Assembly (NCBI GenBank): GCA_023439835.1
Contig: JAEXUW010000005.1
Location: 186,001 to 250,000 of the forward strand
Reading direction: 5' to 3'
From: Bacillota bacterium
GTDB lineage: Bacteria > Bacillota > Clostridia > Oscillospirales > Ruminococcaceae
Length of the DNA stretch: 64,000 bases
The stretch's first letter is position 1. Each line of letters starts with the position of its first letter. The notes below the pieces were generated by a model. That model made no database searches. It was not told the DNA's origin and saw only the letters and a program-made list of their open reading frames with translations. The translations under genes were made by a program, and so were the position numbers. Positions 24,723 to 33,811 of the stretch are shown in pieces.

Positions 24723-26120
24723 TTATACTGGATGAACCTTTGTTTCACTGTTTGAATGAGCGCCGTCAATAGCATATTTCTTGTTGCGACGAGTTTCAAA
24801 AAATTTAGTTGCAACCTGACCGAACTGAGCATAGCTGAGAACGTCCTCCTCCTGCTCAATCCACTCTGCACATTCCGCTTTGAGCTTATCAAGCTCAGGC
24901 TGTAATAAGTCAGCGGGACGGCAATCAATAGCATCCTGTTCGCCGATAATTTTCTTTCTGAATTCAGGGTCGATAGGAGCGGGAGTCTTACCGTATTCCC
25001 CTCTGACAACACCCTTAAACTCCTTGGTAACAGTCTTGTATCTTTCACCTGTTATGACATTGAACACAGCCTGTGTTCCGACAATCTGTGAAGTCGGTGT
25101 AACAAGCGGCGGCATACCTGAATCGGCACGAACACGTGGAACTTCCTGAAGAACCTCAGTGAACTTGTCAACCTTTCCAGCCTGTTTAAGCTGTGAAAGA
25201 AGATTTGAAAGCATTCCGCCGGGAACCTGATAAACAAGAGCATTGGCATCAACAGCAAGCATTGACGGGTCAAGAAGACCGCTGTCAAGATACTTCTGTC
25301 TTAGCGTCATGAAATAATCCCTAACTTCAGTGAGAGCTGAAAGGTCAAGCCCTGTGTCATATTCTGTTCCCTTAAGAGCCGCAACCATTGACTCTGTCGG
25401 TGTGTGTGATGTTCCAAGTGCAAGAGGTGACATCGCTGTATCAACTACGTCAGCGCCGGCTTCAATTCCCTTTAAAAGACACATTGAAGCAAGTCCGGAT
25501 GTATAGTGAGTGTGAAGCTGTACAGGGATTTTTACTGCTGCTTTAATATTCTTAACAAGCTCATATGTGCTGTAAGGAGTAAGAAGTGCAGCCATATCCT
25601 TAATACAGATTGAATCAGCGCCTGAATCCTCAATCTGCTTAGCATAGTTCATATAATACTCATTTGTGAAAATTTCGCCCAGTGTGTATGAAATAGCAAC
25701 CTGTGTATGCGCACCTTCCTTTTTTGAAGCCTTAATAGCTGTATCAAGGTTTCTGATATCGTTGAGCGCATCAAAAATTCTGATTATATCAATTCCGTTT
25801 GCAATAGATTTCTGAACAAAATACTCAAGGACATCGTCGGCATAGTGACGGTATCCGAGCATATTCTGCCCTCTGAAAAGCATCTGGATTTTTGTGTTAG
25901 GCATATTTTTCTTAATTGTGCGAAGTCTCTCCCACGGGTCCTCATTAAGAAAACGAAGACAAGAGTCAAATGTCGCACCGCCCCATGCTTCAACCGAATG
26001 GAAGCCAATCTTGTCCATTGCGGGAAGAATCGGAAGCATTTCGTCCATTGTCATACGGGTTGCAATCAAAGACTGATGTGCATCACGCAAGACGGTTTCC
26101 GTTATTTTTACCTTAGCCAT
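24723..26120 (-). CDS. Pyruvate/oxaloacetate carboxyltransferase (OadA / 5S type)
   Basis: A 465-residue carboxyltransferase of the pyruvate carboxylase-B/OadA/transcarboxylase 5S family. It has LRDAHQSLIATRM at the start (metal Asp), the IRIFDALNDIRN and CIKDMAALLTP strands with the carbamylated-Lys site, VQLHTHYTSG metal histidines, and a C-terminal PYC/OADA domain. It moves CO2 between biotin and pyruvate/oxaloacetate. The biotin domain is missing from this chain and supplied by the preceding gene. It is last in a three-gene operon; no membrane decarboxylase (OadB) is nearby. Confidence 0.9.
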   Translation of the reverse strand: MAKVKITETVLRDAHQSLIATRMTMDEMLPILPAMDKIGFHSVEAWGGATFDSCLRFLNEDPWERLRTIKKNMPNTKIQMLFRGQNMLGYRHYADDVLEYFVQKSIANGIDIIRIFDALNDIRNLDTAIKASKKEGAHTQVAISYTLGEIFTNEYYMNYAKQIEDSGADSICIKDMAALLTPYSTYELVKNIKAAVKIPVQLHTHYTSGLASMCLLKGIEAGADVVDTAMSPLALGTSHTPTESMVAALKGTEYDTGLDLSALTEVRDYFMTLRQKYLDSGLLDPSMLAVDANALVYQVPGGMLSNLLSQLKQAGKVDKFTEVLQEVPRVRADSGMPPLVTPTSQIVGTQAVFNVITGERYKTVTKEFKGVVRGEYGKTPAPIDPEFRKKIIGEQDAIDCRPADLLQPELDKLKAECAEWIEQEEDVLSYAQFGQVATKFFETRRNKKYAIDGAHSNSETKVHPV

Positions 26121-26140
26121 TTTTATACCGCCTTTCGTAA

Positions 26141-26521
26141 TTATTGAATTACCGCAATAAGCGCACCTGATTCGACTGAGTCACCCTTTTTAACGCTGAT
26201 AGCCGCGATTTTACCGCTGACAGGAGCAGCAATATCATTTTCCATCTTCATTGCCTCAAGCACAGCAATAGCAGCGCCGCTTTCAATTGAATCGCCGACT
26301 TTAACCTTCACGTCAAGAATTGTTCCCGGCATTGGTGCAACAACCTCTGTTCCGCCAGATACAACAGGTGCTGCGGCAGGAGCGGGAGCAGCGGCAGGCG
26401 CCGGAGCTGCTGCGGGTGCAGCGGCAGGTGCAGGAGCGGCAACGGGTGCAGAGCCAGCGCCAACCTCGTCAACCATTACGTCATAAGCTTTTCCGTTTAC
26501 TGTTATATTATATCTTTTCAT
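26141..26521 (-). CDS. Biotin carrier protein (1.3S type)
   Basis: A 126-residue biotin carrier. An N-terminal strand region (KRYNITVNGKAYDVMV) is followed by an Ala/Pro linker of about 35 residues and a biotinyl domain with the EAMKMEN motif whose central Lys carries biotin. It shuttles carboxyl groups between the two neighbouring carboxyltransferases. ATG 26521 follows GGAGGAATAAAG; an upstream in-frame start is less likely. The linker DNA is GC-rich and locally repetitive because of alternating GCN/CCN codons. Confidence 0.9.
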   Translation of the reverse strand: MKRYNITVNGKAYDVMVDEVGAGSAPVAAPAPAAAPAAAPAPAAAPAPAAAPVVSGGTEVVAPMPGTILDVKVKVGDSIESGAAIAVLEAMKMENDIAAPVSGKIAAISVKKGDSVESGALIAVIQ

Positions 26522-26557
26522 CTTTATTCCTCCATCACTAAAATCTGTTTTCACTTC

Positions 26558-27952
26558 TTAGAACGGCATATTGCTGTGCTTTTTAGGAAGTCTGCTTACG
26601 CGTTTTCCGGAAAGCATATCAAGTGCGGCGAGAATCGACATTCTTGCCTCTGAAGGCTCAATTATATTGTCAATGCAATTAGATTGCGCGGCAATTAATG
26701 CAGAAGCATCATTCTCGGCGTATTCTGCGGCAAGCTCCTTACGCTTTTTATCAACGTCATCAGCGCCCTTAAGCTTGTCATGCATTAAAAATTCTACTGC
26801 AGTTTCGGGAGCAAGCGGTGAAATCACCGCATCAGGGAACGCAAGAACAACATCTGCGTTAGCGCCCTTTCCAGCGAGTGCAATGTATGCAGGACCGTAT
26901 GCTTTTCCTGAAACAAGTGAAACCTTGACAGTTGTTGCCTCGGCATATGCACTAGCAAGCTTTGTCATGTCTCTTAGGCTTCCGCTGATTTCAGCCGCAT
27001 CATTAAGATCAAAGCCCTCGGTATCAACTATTGTTATAACAGCCATGCCAAAAGCATCACAGGTTCTGACAAAGCGAGCAAGCTTTGAGCAGTCGTTTGC
27101 GGTAAGCTTTGATGAGGTTTTATTTGTTGCGGCGATTCCAACGGTTGCGCCGCCAATTGAAGCGAGTGCGGTATATGCAGCTGTCCCGAATTCAGGTGAA
27201 AGCTCGATTAAGCTGTCAACGTCGGCAATCGCAAGAGCAATTGAAGCCGCGTCACCCTTAGCCTCTGAAGCCGAAGCCTCAAATTCAAATACAGGAACAG
27301 GTGTAAGATTGTTCATTGGGAGTTTTGATACTAATGTTTTTGCCATGCCTACTGCTTCCTTATCGTTTTCGCAGACAAGTGATACTGTGCCGCATTTAGC
27401 GGAGTTTTCAGCATAGCTTCCGACAGCGGGCTTGCTGTTCGGGGTAATAAAAAGTTCTGCGTCCTTTGACATTACGACAAAGTCGGCAGAAGCCGCAATC
27501 ATAGCAGCTGTTCCCGCACAGGTTCCGGCAATAACGGAAATCTGAGGAACAACTCCTGATAAATTAGATGTGCGCATTAAAAGCTCGCCATAAGCTGTCA
27601 GCGCCTTGATGCCATCTGTAACAACAGCACCGTATGAATCATAAATTCCGACGACGGGACAGCCCGTTTTAGCTGCCATGTCATAAAGCTTGGATATTTT
27701 CTTCGCCTGCGCTTCACCGACAGCACCGTTATTAACGGTTGAATCCTGTGAAAAAGCATAAACAGGGGTGCCCTCAACATAGCCAAACGCAGTTATCGCA
27801 CCAGTGAGTGCCTCGCCCGCCTTGGCGAAAGCGTCAAGCTCTGTAAAAGCGCCTTCATCAAATAGGTTAGTGAGTCTTTCTCTTGCCGGTGATGCCTTCT
27901 GAGATTCAGACTTCATCTCCGCAAGCTTAGCAATTGTGCTTCCAGATGCCAT
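26558..27952 (-). CDS. Acyl-CoA carboxyltransferase subunit (MmdA / 12S type)
   Basis: A 464-residue crotonase-fold carboxyltransferase resembling the methylmalonyl-CoA decarboxylase alpha/propionyl-CoA carboxylase beta family, with two halves (SPARERLTNLFDEGAF start; VISVIAGTCAGTAAM-like oxyanion region; VALAFPDAVISPL-like late segment). It is shorter and more divergent than typical MmdA (about 510). With the biotin carrier and the pyruvate carboxyltransferase it could form a transcarboxylase linking acyl-CoA and pyruvate. ATG 27952 follows GGAGGAACACAA. Confidence 0.75.
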   Translation of the reverse strand: MASGSTIAKLAEMKSESQKASPARERLTNLFDEGAFTELDAFAKAGEALTGAITAFGYVEGTPVYAFSQDSTVNNGAVGEAQAKKISKLYDMAAKTGCPVVGIYDSYGAVVTDGIKALTAYGELLMRTSNLSGVVPQISVIAGTCAGTAAMIAASADFVVMSKDAELFITPNSKPAVGSYAENSAKCGTVSLVCENDKEAVGMAKTLVSKLPMNNLTPVPVFEFEASASEAKGDAASIALAIADVDSLIELSPEFGTAAYTALASIGGATVGIAATNKTSSKLTANDCSKLARFVRTCDAFGMAVITIVDTEGFDLNDAAEISGSLRDMTKLASAYAEATTVKVSLVSGKAYGPAYIALAGKGANADVVLAFPDAVISPLAPETAVEFLMHDKLKGADDVDKKRKELAAEYAENDASALIAAQSNCIDNIIEPSEARMSILAALDMLSGKRVSRLPKKHSNMPF

Positions 27953-28025
27953 TTGTGTTCCTCCATTCAAATTCGAAATCCCTTTTATTATACAATTTTT
28001 CAGGGTTTTTTACAAGATAATTATT

Positions 28026-28397
28026 TCACAAGCCACAATTTTTACAGTTGTTCATAAAATCGGATATAGAATGTATACATTTTTCATTACCTTTGACAAA
28101 ATGAAGCTTAATAATTTCCTCATTTGAGGCTAAATTGAACATTGCCTCTTCAATACCCTTTGTCATGGCGAGAAACAAAACCGACCGTATTATTCCATCA
28201 AAAAGATAAAGGTCGTCACCGCTTTCCGCATGGTCTATTATTACCATTTCATCGCTGAAATGATACACCGCAAAGCCGGTTATCCTGTCGCCCTCATAAG
28301 CCTCGGCAATACTTATTATCTCATCCCCAATTCCAAGGGTGTCAATAAGCTGAGAATAATTTTTGTAGTTTGCTGTTTGTCTTATCTCAAGCATCAT
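28026..28397 (-). CDS. Hypothetical protein, possibly GNAT-like
   Basis: About 123 residues. The GFAVYHF and DGIIRSVLFLAMTKGIEEAMF segments are laid out like the later strands and helix of a degenerate GNAT acetyltransferase, and it ends in a cysteine pair (NNCKNCGL). No acetyl-CoA loop is evident, so the family is uncertain. The start overlaps the rluB stop (ATGA), indicating co-translation with rluB. Confidence 0.6.
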   Translation of the reverse strand: MMLEIRQTANYKNYSQLIDTLGIGDEIISIAEAYEGDRITGFAVYHFSDEMVIIDHAESGDDLYLFDGIIRSVLFLAMTKGIEEAMFNLASNEEIIKLHFVKGNEKCIHSISDFMNNCKNCGL

Positions 28398-29128
28398 TCT
28401 TTCCCGCCTATTGCACATCTCATGGCTCTTAGCTCATCAGAGGTCAGATCACGCCACTCGCCCGGCTTGAGCATTCCCAACCTTAGCGGGCCGACTGAGG
28501 TTCTTCTAAGCCTTGCCACCTCAAGACCGACAGCTTCACACATTTTTCTGATCTGGCGGTTTCTGCCCTCGCGGATAACAATTTGCAAAACAACTCGACC
28601 CGTTTCCTTGGTCAAAACGGTAACCATCGCCGGATTTGTTCTCTTTCCGTCAATAACAACGCCCTCGCTTAGCATTACCAGCTGATCGTCGTTAATATCC
28701 GGCCGAACAGTAACACGATATGTTTTTGCAACATGACGACTTGGATGCATTATATCATTTGCGAAATTACCATCGTTTGTAAAAAGCAAAAGTCCCTCAG
28801 AGTTTCTGTCAAGTCGTCCGACAGGATAAACTCTTTCGCCCACATCAGAAAGAAGCGCAGTCACGCTCTTTCGGTCAAGCTCGTCGTTCATTGTTGTCAC
28901 AACGCCTCTGGGCTTGTTGAGCATTATATATCTATAAATTTTCTTCTTTTCAAAAACTATTCTTTCGTTATTAACGGTAATTATGTCCCTTGAAGGATCA
29001 GCCTTATCGCCAAGCTTACATGGCCTTCCGTTAACCTTAACCTTGTTTGCAGAAATATACTCCTCAGCCTTGCGTCGGGAGCAATATCCGCTCTCGCTTA
29101 TTATTTTTTGTAATCTTATTTTTTCCAA
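28394..29128 (-). CDS. rluB: 23S rRNA pseudouridine synthase RluB family
   Basis: A 244-residue pseudouridine synthase of the RsuA/RluB/E/F group. An N-terminal S4 domain (RLQKIISESGYCSRRKAEEYI) is followed by the catalytic domain with the GRLDRNSEGLLLFTNDG motif; the Asp of RLDR is the nucleophile. It modifies 23S rRNA near the peptidyl transferase centre. It is conserved next to scpAB in many Firmicutes, which fits this gene order. Confidence 0.92.
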   Translation of the reverse strand: MEKIRLQKIISESGYCSRRKAEEYISANKVKVNGRPCKLGDKADPSRDIITVNNERIVFEKKKIYRYIMLNKPRGVVTTMNDELDRKSVTALLSDVGERVYPVGRLDRNSEGLLLFTNDGNFANDIMHPSRHVAKTYRVTVRPDINDDQLVMLSEGVVIDGKRTNPAMVTVLTKETGRVVLQIVIREGRNRQIRKMCEAVGLEVARLRRTSVGPLRLGMLKPGEWRDLTSDELRAMRCAIGGKE

Positions 29129-29146
29129 TTAAATTCCTCATTCTTT

Positions 29147-30283
29147 TCAGTCAAATAATCCCTTAAACTTCTGCCACCATGTTTTCTTTGGCGGTGTTAA
29201 ATCCTCAGCAACCGCCTCGTCAGTCAGAATAGGTATCACCGCAACAGCCTCGCCGTTATAGTAATACTCGGCTTTTCCGACTTCTTTTCCCGCTTCGACG
29301 GGGGCATATTCAAATGCGGGAAGATAGTATTTCACAGTGATTTTGTTCTTATCCTCTGGTTCAATTATAAAAACAGGGGTTTGTGCAGTTCTTAGCCTTG
29401 CGAACTCTTTTTCACCGCCGACAATGCTCAGCGCAAGAGTGGTATCGGCTGGAATCTCAGTTCTTGTTACCTTTGAGAAGCCGTAATCGTACAGGCTTTT
29501 ATGATCAAGCCAGTCGTTTGGGTCGTTTAGTGTTACACAAATAAGAGTAACGCCATCTCTTTCACAGGCTGAAACCAGACATCTTTTTGCCTTGTCGGTG
29601 AAGCCAGTTTTTATGCCTATTGCACCCTGATAAGTTGAAAGAAGCTTGTTAGAATTTGAAAGCCATCTTCCATACGGGGGATTGCCGTATTCAAGCTTAA
29701 CGTTCTTTGAAGAACAAATCTGCTTAAATTCTGGATTTTTCAGAGCCTCTCGAGCAAGCAACGCCATGTCATAAGCAGTTGAATAATGCAGGTTGGTATA
29801 ATCGTCAAGTCCGGAGGGGGTGACGAAATTCGTATTCTTCATTCCGATTTTTTCCGCTCGGCCATTCATCATTACAGCAAAATTTTCAATACTCCCCGCT
29901 ATTCTCACAGCGGTGGCATTAGCAGCGTCATTCCCGGACGGGAGCATCATACCATAACAAAGTATTCTCTTTGTAACCTGATCCCCCTCTAAAAGTCCCA
30001 TTGACGAGCCTTCAACCCTGATTGCATTTGAATCAACAGTAAAATATTCGTCGAGGTTCCCGCTTTCGAGGGATAAAAGCGTTGTCATTATCTTTGTTGT
30101 GCTAGCCATGGGGAGGACAAGGTGGGCATTTTTTTCATAAATCACCCTTCCCGTCTGAGCCTCAATCAAAACAGCACCCTTTGCCGATACGTCGGGGGCC
30201 TCAACAGCGAATGCGGGCACGATTTTCAACAGGATAGCAAGTGAAAAAATAGCTACAAAAGCTATTGCCGAATGCTTTTTCAT
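29147..30283 (-). CDS. dacF: D-alanyl-D-alanine carboxypeptidase (DacF/PBP5 family)
   Basis: A 378-residue serine peptidase trimming the terminal D-Ala of peptidoglycan peptides. An N-terminal signal peptide ends near residue 26 (PAFA). The active-site motifs are S61-x-x-K64, S116-G-N118 and K225-T-G227. A C-terminal beta domain follows. It has no clear amphipathic anchor at the end. It sits with ytfJ, suggesting a sporulation-linked DacF rather than DacA; that distinction is inference. Confidence 0.88.
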   Translation of the reverse strand: MKKHSAIAFVAIFSLAILLKIVPAFAVEAPDVSAKGAVLIEAQTGRVIYEKNAHLVLPMASTTKIMTTLLSLESGNLDEYFTVDSNAIRVEGSSMGLLEGDQVTKRILCYGMMLPSGNDAANATAVRIAGSIENFAVMMNGRAEKIGMKNTNFVTPSGLDDYTNLHYSTAYDMALLAREALKNPEFKQICSSKNVKLEYGNPPYGRWLSNSNKLLSTYQGAIGIKTGFTDKAKRCLVSACERDGVTLICVTLNDPNDWLDHKSLYDYGFSKVTRTEIPADTTLALSIVGGEKEFARLRTAQTPVFIIEPEDKNKITVKYYLPAFEYAPVEAGKEVGKAEYYYNGEAVAVIPILTDEAVAEDLTPPKKTWWQKFKGLFD

Positions 30284-30353
30284 AAGTACACCTCAAAAAG
30301 ACTTTTTTTGAATACTTATGCTGAAAAGCGGTCGAAAATTCGTGTTTTACGTC

Positions 30354-30740
30354 TTATTGCTCGTCCTTATTGTCTTTTTTCTTAATGAGAGAAGAAATTT
30401 TGTCAAACACCTCAGGCACCATATTGATAATAGCATTTGAAGAATTTGCGTTCATTGACATCTGAAGAAGCTTTACATCGCCGTTTGCTATGACAATAAA
30501 AGCAACAGGCGAAATTGTAATTCCCGCTCCGCTTCCGCCACCGAAAAGCTCACGCGGGGTTTTTGAGGACGGAAGGTCAGAACCGCCTGATGCAAAGCCG
30601 AAAGAAACCTTCGATACTGGAATTATGGTTGTTCCGTCGGGGGTTGTGATTGCGTCGCCGATAATTGTATCTACGTCAATCATTTCCTTAATTTTCTTCA
30701 TTGCGGTGTCGATAAGTCCCTGAATTGGATGTTCACTCAT
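30354..30740 (-). CDS. ytfJ: Sporulation protein YtfJ (GerW family)
   Basis: A 128-residue member of the YtfJ/GerW family: HPIQGLIDTAMKKIKEMIDV start, IIGDAITTPDGTTIIPVSKV, a Gly/Ser-rich GGGSGAGITISPVAFIVI, and a C-terminal helix. In Bacillus it is a forespore-expressed protein affecting germination. The start overlaps the stop of the DUF2953 gene by 4 nt, so the two are co-translated, an arrangement common in Clostridia. Confidence 0.9.
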   Translation of the reverse strand: MSEHPIQGLIDTAMKKIKEMIDVDTIIGDAITTPDGTTIIPVSKVSFGFASGGSDLPSSKTPRELFGGGSGAGITISPVAFIVIANGDVKLLQMSMNANSSNAIINMVPEVFDKISSLIKKKDNKDEQ

Positions 30741-31546
30741 GATTTTTGCAACTCCGTTTCCATAATTTTTTTCTTTTTCCTTTGTTTAAGTGTGATATAT
30801 AAGAAATTCACAAGCCCGCAAAAGCCGATTGCAATCACTGTGCTGGGCCTGATTTTTACCTTAAAGCTAAGTGAATAATCGCCCTTCGGAGTGTTAAATT
30901 TGCTGTCTATGAAAATTCTCTTTACCTTGACTCTGAATATCAGCGAAAGCAATGCCAAACCGTTATAAACAATCGCATTAATTTTACCGAATTTCATTGC
31001 GCACTCATATGCGTCCTCATCTGCGACAGCAAGATAAAAATCAAGGTCGGATAATCTAATTGCCTTTATTAACCGCTTAAATGCCCGAATGCCCACCGGT
31101 GAATATAGTCGTACCTTTTCGATTATCTCCTTAAGCTTGTCTATTTTATCGCTGAGCTTCTCTTTTTCACCTGTGCTGTCTTTATCTTCTTTTGGTTTAG
31201 GAGGCGCTTCTTTTTCTTTTTTGAAATTCTTTTTTGCCTCGCTTATTACCTCGTCAACAGTGCTGACCTCGGGATTAAGACCTGCGCTTGCTATTGCTTC
31301 TTCAAGAGAGGCTTTTTCTTCCTCAAGCTCTTTTTCAAGTTTTATTCGCTTATTGATATTTTTACGGCTTTTAGCTTTTTTATTCTTAACTTTTTCCTTT
31401 TGGGGATAAATCGTGAAAAAAAGGAATTTAACCTTAATATCAAATTTACCCTTGCTCAAAGAAATATCAGCGACAACGAAGAAGTGAAGTACAATAAATA
31501 CAAAGGCAACTATGCCGAATATTATATATAGCGCCAGCATATTCAC
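30737..31546 (-). CDS. DUF2953 membrane protein
   Basis: A 269-residue protein. An N-terminal transmembrane helix is followed by a highly charged Lys/Glu-rich coiled-coil region (about 50-135), the KAIRLSDLDFYLAVADEDAYECAMKFG core of DUF2953, and a final hydrophobic segment (TVIAIGFCGLVNFLYITL). Its function is unknown; it is nearly always beside ytfJ and scpB in spore-formers, suggesting a role in sporulation or the envelope. Confidence 0.82.
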   Translation of the reverse strand: MNMLALYIIFGIVAFVFIVLHFFVVADISLSKGKFDIKVKFLFFTIYPQKEKVKNKKAKSRKNINKRIKLEKELEEEKASLEEAIASAGLNPEVSTVDEVISEAKKNFKKEKEAPPKPKEDKDSTGEKEKLSDKIDKLKEIIEKVRLYSPVGIRAFKRLIKAIRLSDLDFYLAVADEDAYECAMKFGKINAIVYNGLALLSLIFRVKVKRIFIDSKFNTPKGDYSLSFKVKIRPSTVIAIGFCGLVNFLYITLKQRKKKKIMETELQKS

Positions 31547-31583
31547 CCTCCCCGTGGATTTTTAACTGCTTTTTTATATAAAT

Positions 31584-32132
31584 CTAATCCTCTGAAACAT
31601 CGTCAAAGCTAACCTGTTCATTATGACTCGGAAGCGGCGGCAGCTCTGAAAGAGATGACAGCTTAAAGCATCTTAAAAATGTGCTTGTTGTTTTATATGA
31701 TATCGGCTTTCCCGGAATATCAAGTCGTCCCGCTTCTTCAAGCAAATCCTTTTCAACCAGCGAATTCACAACGCTTGAGCTGTCAATTCCCCTGACATGC
31801 TCTATAAAGCTCTTCGTAACAGGCTGATTGTATGCCACAATCGTGAGAACCTCCATAGCAGCGGGAGTGAGCGTAGCAGACCTTTTGTTCTCAAGCGCGG
31901 ATTTAATATATCCAGAATAATCAAGCCTCGTTGAAAGCTGATAGCTTTCACCAAGCTTCAAAACCCTCAATGCACTGTGCGCTTCGTCATATCTGTCGTT
32001 GAGAAGATTAATTAATCTTGCTATTATTTCCGTTTCAATTCCGCCGGCTTCAGATAGTCTCTCCGCCGTGACAGGGTCGCCACAGGCAAAAAGTATTGCC
32101 TCTAATATTGAAATTTTTTCATCTACTTGCAT
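31584..32132 (-). CDS. scpB: Chromosome segregation and condensation protein ScpB
   Basis: A 182-residue winged-helix protein of the Smc-ScpA-ScpB condensin. It has EAILFACGDPVTAERLSE at the start and the AMEVLTIVAYNQPVTKSFIEHVRG motif in the second winged helix. It dimerises and binds ScpA. It is 18 nt after scpA. It lies inside the segment that splits dpaA, although condensin is normally required for viability or healthy growth. Confidence 0.93.
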   Translation of the reverse strand: MQVDEKISILEAILFACGDPVTAERLSEAGGIETEIIARLINLLNDRYDEAHSALRVLKLGESYQLSTRLDYSGYIKSALENKRSATLTPAAMEVLTIVAYNQPVTKSFIEHVRGIDSSSVVNSLVEKDLLEEAGRLDIPGKPISYKTTSTFLRCFKLSSLSELPPLPSHNEQVSFDDVSED

Positions 32133-32150
32133 TTTTCGCCCTCATTTTGT

Positions 32151-32861
32151 TTAATTCGCTTTTTTTGAACGTATGAATATTATCTCGGTATTGTCGTCGT
32201 TCAAAACAATTCTTCCCGACTTTGAAAGCTCAAGAATCGCAAGAAAGGTCGCTATTCTCTCTGAACGGTCTGCTATTCCTTCAAATACGTCAACGGTTTT
32301 ACAGCATTCACCGCTATAAAGCTTTTTTAGAACATATATGATTTTTGATGTAACCGACACTATTCTTTTTGAAATAATCGGCCTAAATTCAGATGCCTTC
32401 GGGGGCAAATTCAATCTGTCACGCACTGACATTCCCTTAAAAGCGGCGATAAGATCAACAGGCTCGTGAATAAAAGCATAGGTTTTGTCAACCTGAATGT
32501 CAAGCGGCTTTCTCACAAAAATCTCACCGCCTATAAACCTGTCCTTTAAAAGCTCGGCCGCTCTCTTGCAAAGTGAGTATTCAATCAGCCTTCCCTCAAG
32601 CTCCTTCTTAAGCTCTGAAGCTTCTTCATGCCGTGGAAGAAGTGATACGGTCTTGATGTATACAAGCCTTGCCGCCATTTCAAGGAACTCACCTGCCTGC
32701 TCCATATCCTTCTCTGAAAGCCCTTCAATATAAGCTAGATACTGCTCTAACAAAAGTGTGATTTCTATATCCTCAATATTTAGCTTGTGCTTTGAAATCA
32801 AATGAAGCAAAAGGTCAAGCGGCCCTTCATAAGCTTCAAGCCGGAATTTTAGTCCATTCAT
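32151..32861 (-). CDS. scpA: Chromosome segregation and condensation protein ScpA
   Basis: A 236-residue kleisin. The N-terminal EAYEGPLDLLLHLISKHKLNI motif binds the Smc neck and the C-terminal winged helix (IATFLAILELSKSGRIVL) binds the Smc head. It follows the site-2 protease gene by 4 nt and precedes scpB, forming one operon with them. Confidence 0.93.
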   Translation of the reverse strand: MNGLKFRLEAYEGPLDLLLHLISKHKLNIEDIEITLLLEQYLAYIEGLSEKDMEQAGEFLEMAARLVYIKTVSLLPRHEEASELKKELEGRLIEYSLCKRAAELLKDRFIGGEIFVRKPLDIQVDKTYAFIHEPVDLIAAFKGMSVRDRLNLPPKASEFRPIISKRIVSVTSKIIYVLKKLYSGECCKTVDVFEGIADRSERIATFLAILELSKSGRIVLNDDNTEIIFIRSKKAN

Positions 32862-32865
32862 AGCA

Positions 32866-33540
32866 TCATCTCATAAGAACAGGAATCCAGTTTGTCAGAT
32901 ATATCATAACGTTATAAACCTTTTCCCTTAAAAACATCAGAGGAACCCTAAGAATACCCGTATACATCAGCACAATAAGCCCGATATATATATAAGTGCG
33001 GTATTTGGAAATCATAGCGTCAAATTTATAGGTCGTGAAATACTGCAGGATTTTTGACCCATCAAGGGGAGGAACAGGTATTAAATTAAAAAGTGCAAGA
33101 CCAATATTGATCAGTATGAAAATTTCAATCATATATAATATAAAAAACCAGTTGGTGTCTTTTGTGTGGGAAGATAAAAGGCTGTTAAAATAGAAATCTG
33201 ACGAGATAATAAACCTATAAATTATCATCGCAATAAATGCAACAATTAGGTTTGACAATGGCCCGGCGGCGGCAGTAATAGCCATACCCTTTCTTTGCTT
33301 TTTGAACCTTAAAGGATTAACAGGCACAGGCTTCGCCCAGCCAAATCCGGTGAAGAACAGCAAAAGCGCACCAAGCGGGTCAATATGAGAAAGAGGGTTC
33401 AGCGTTAGCCTTCCCTTATAATAAGCTGTGTCGTCCCCCATTTTGTGTGCCGCCCATGCATGGGCATACTCATGTATTGGCAATATCATGAAAATAATAA
33501 TGAGCTTGACACCATATTCCAAAATAGTCTGTTTATCCAT
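32866..33540 (-). CDS. Site-2 protease family membrane metalloprotease (M50)
   Basis: A 224-residue protease with about five membrane segments. Zinc ligands are HEYAHAWAAH (HExxH variant) near residue 23 and the NLIPVPPLDG motif near residue 156, whose Asp is the third ligand. Short YwhC-type M50 proteases like this one are common before scpA in Clostridia. Substrate unknown. It is the first gene of the scpA-scpB operon. Confidence 0.88.
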   Translation of the reverse strand: MDKQTILEYGVKLIIIFMILPIHEYAHAWAAHKMGDDTAYYKGRLTLNPLSHIDPLGALLLFFTGFGWAKPVPVNPLRFKKQRKGMAITAAAGPLSNLIVAFIAMIIYRFIISSDFYFNSLLSSHTKDTNWFFILYMIEIFILINIGLALFNLIPVPPLDGSKILQYFTTYKFDAMISKYRTYIYIGLIVLMYTGILRVPLMFLREKVYNVMIYLTNWIPVLMR

Positions 33541-33639
33541 TTCACCCTCCGAAATTTATATATTCACATTTTAGTATACTATATTTTTCTATAAATAACA
33601 AGCCTGCTTGAAATATTACTTAATTTTTTTAGCAATCAA

Positions 33640-33689
33640 AATATAAAACAAAGCTCTTCAAGGCACGGCAGATGCACCTTGAAGAGCTG
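33640..33689 (-). terminator. Terminator after the membrane protein/MarR operon
   Basis: AGCTCTTCAAGG (33653-33664) pairs with CCTTGAAGAGCT (33678-33689). On the minus strand the stem is followed by TTGTTTTATATTTT. Positioned after the stop at 33812. Confidence 0.65.
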
Positions 33690-33811
33690 ATTAATCTAAC
33701 TGCTATCCCTTTTAAATATAAGCCGTATTCCAAAATAAATAATAGTAAGCGGAGTGGAGGTGTTACAACTTTATTATAGCAGGACACATGATACAGGTAA
33801 TAATGTGATTT

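Noticed and set aside
26320..26470. Possible DNA tandem repeat in the biotin carrier gene
   Set aside because: The periodicity comes from the Ala/Pro-rich linker codons, a normal feature of biotin carrier proteins.
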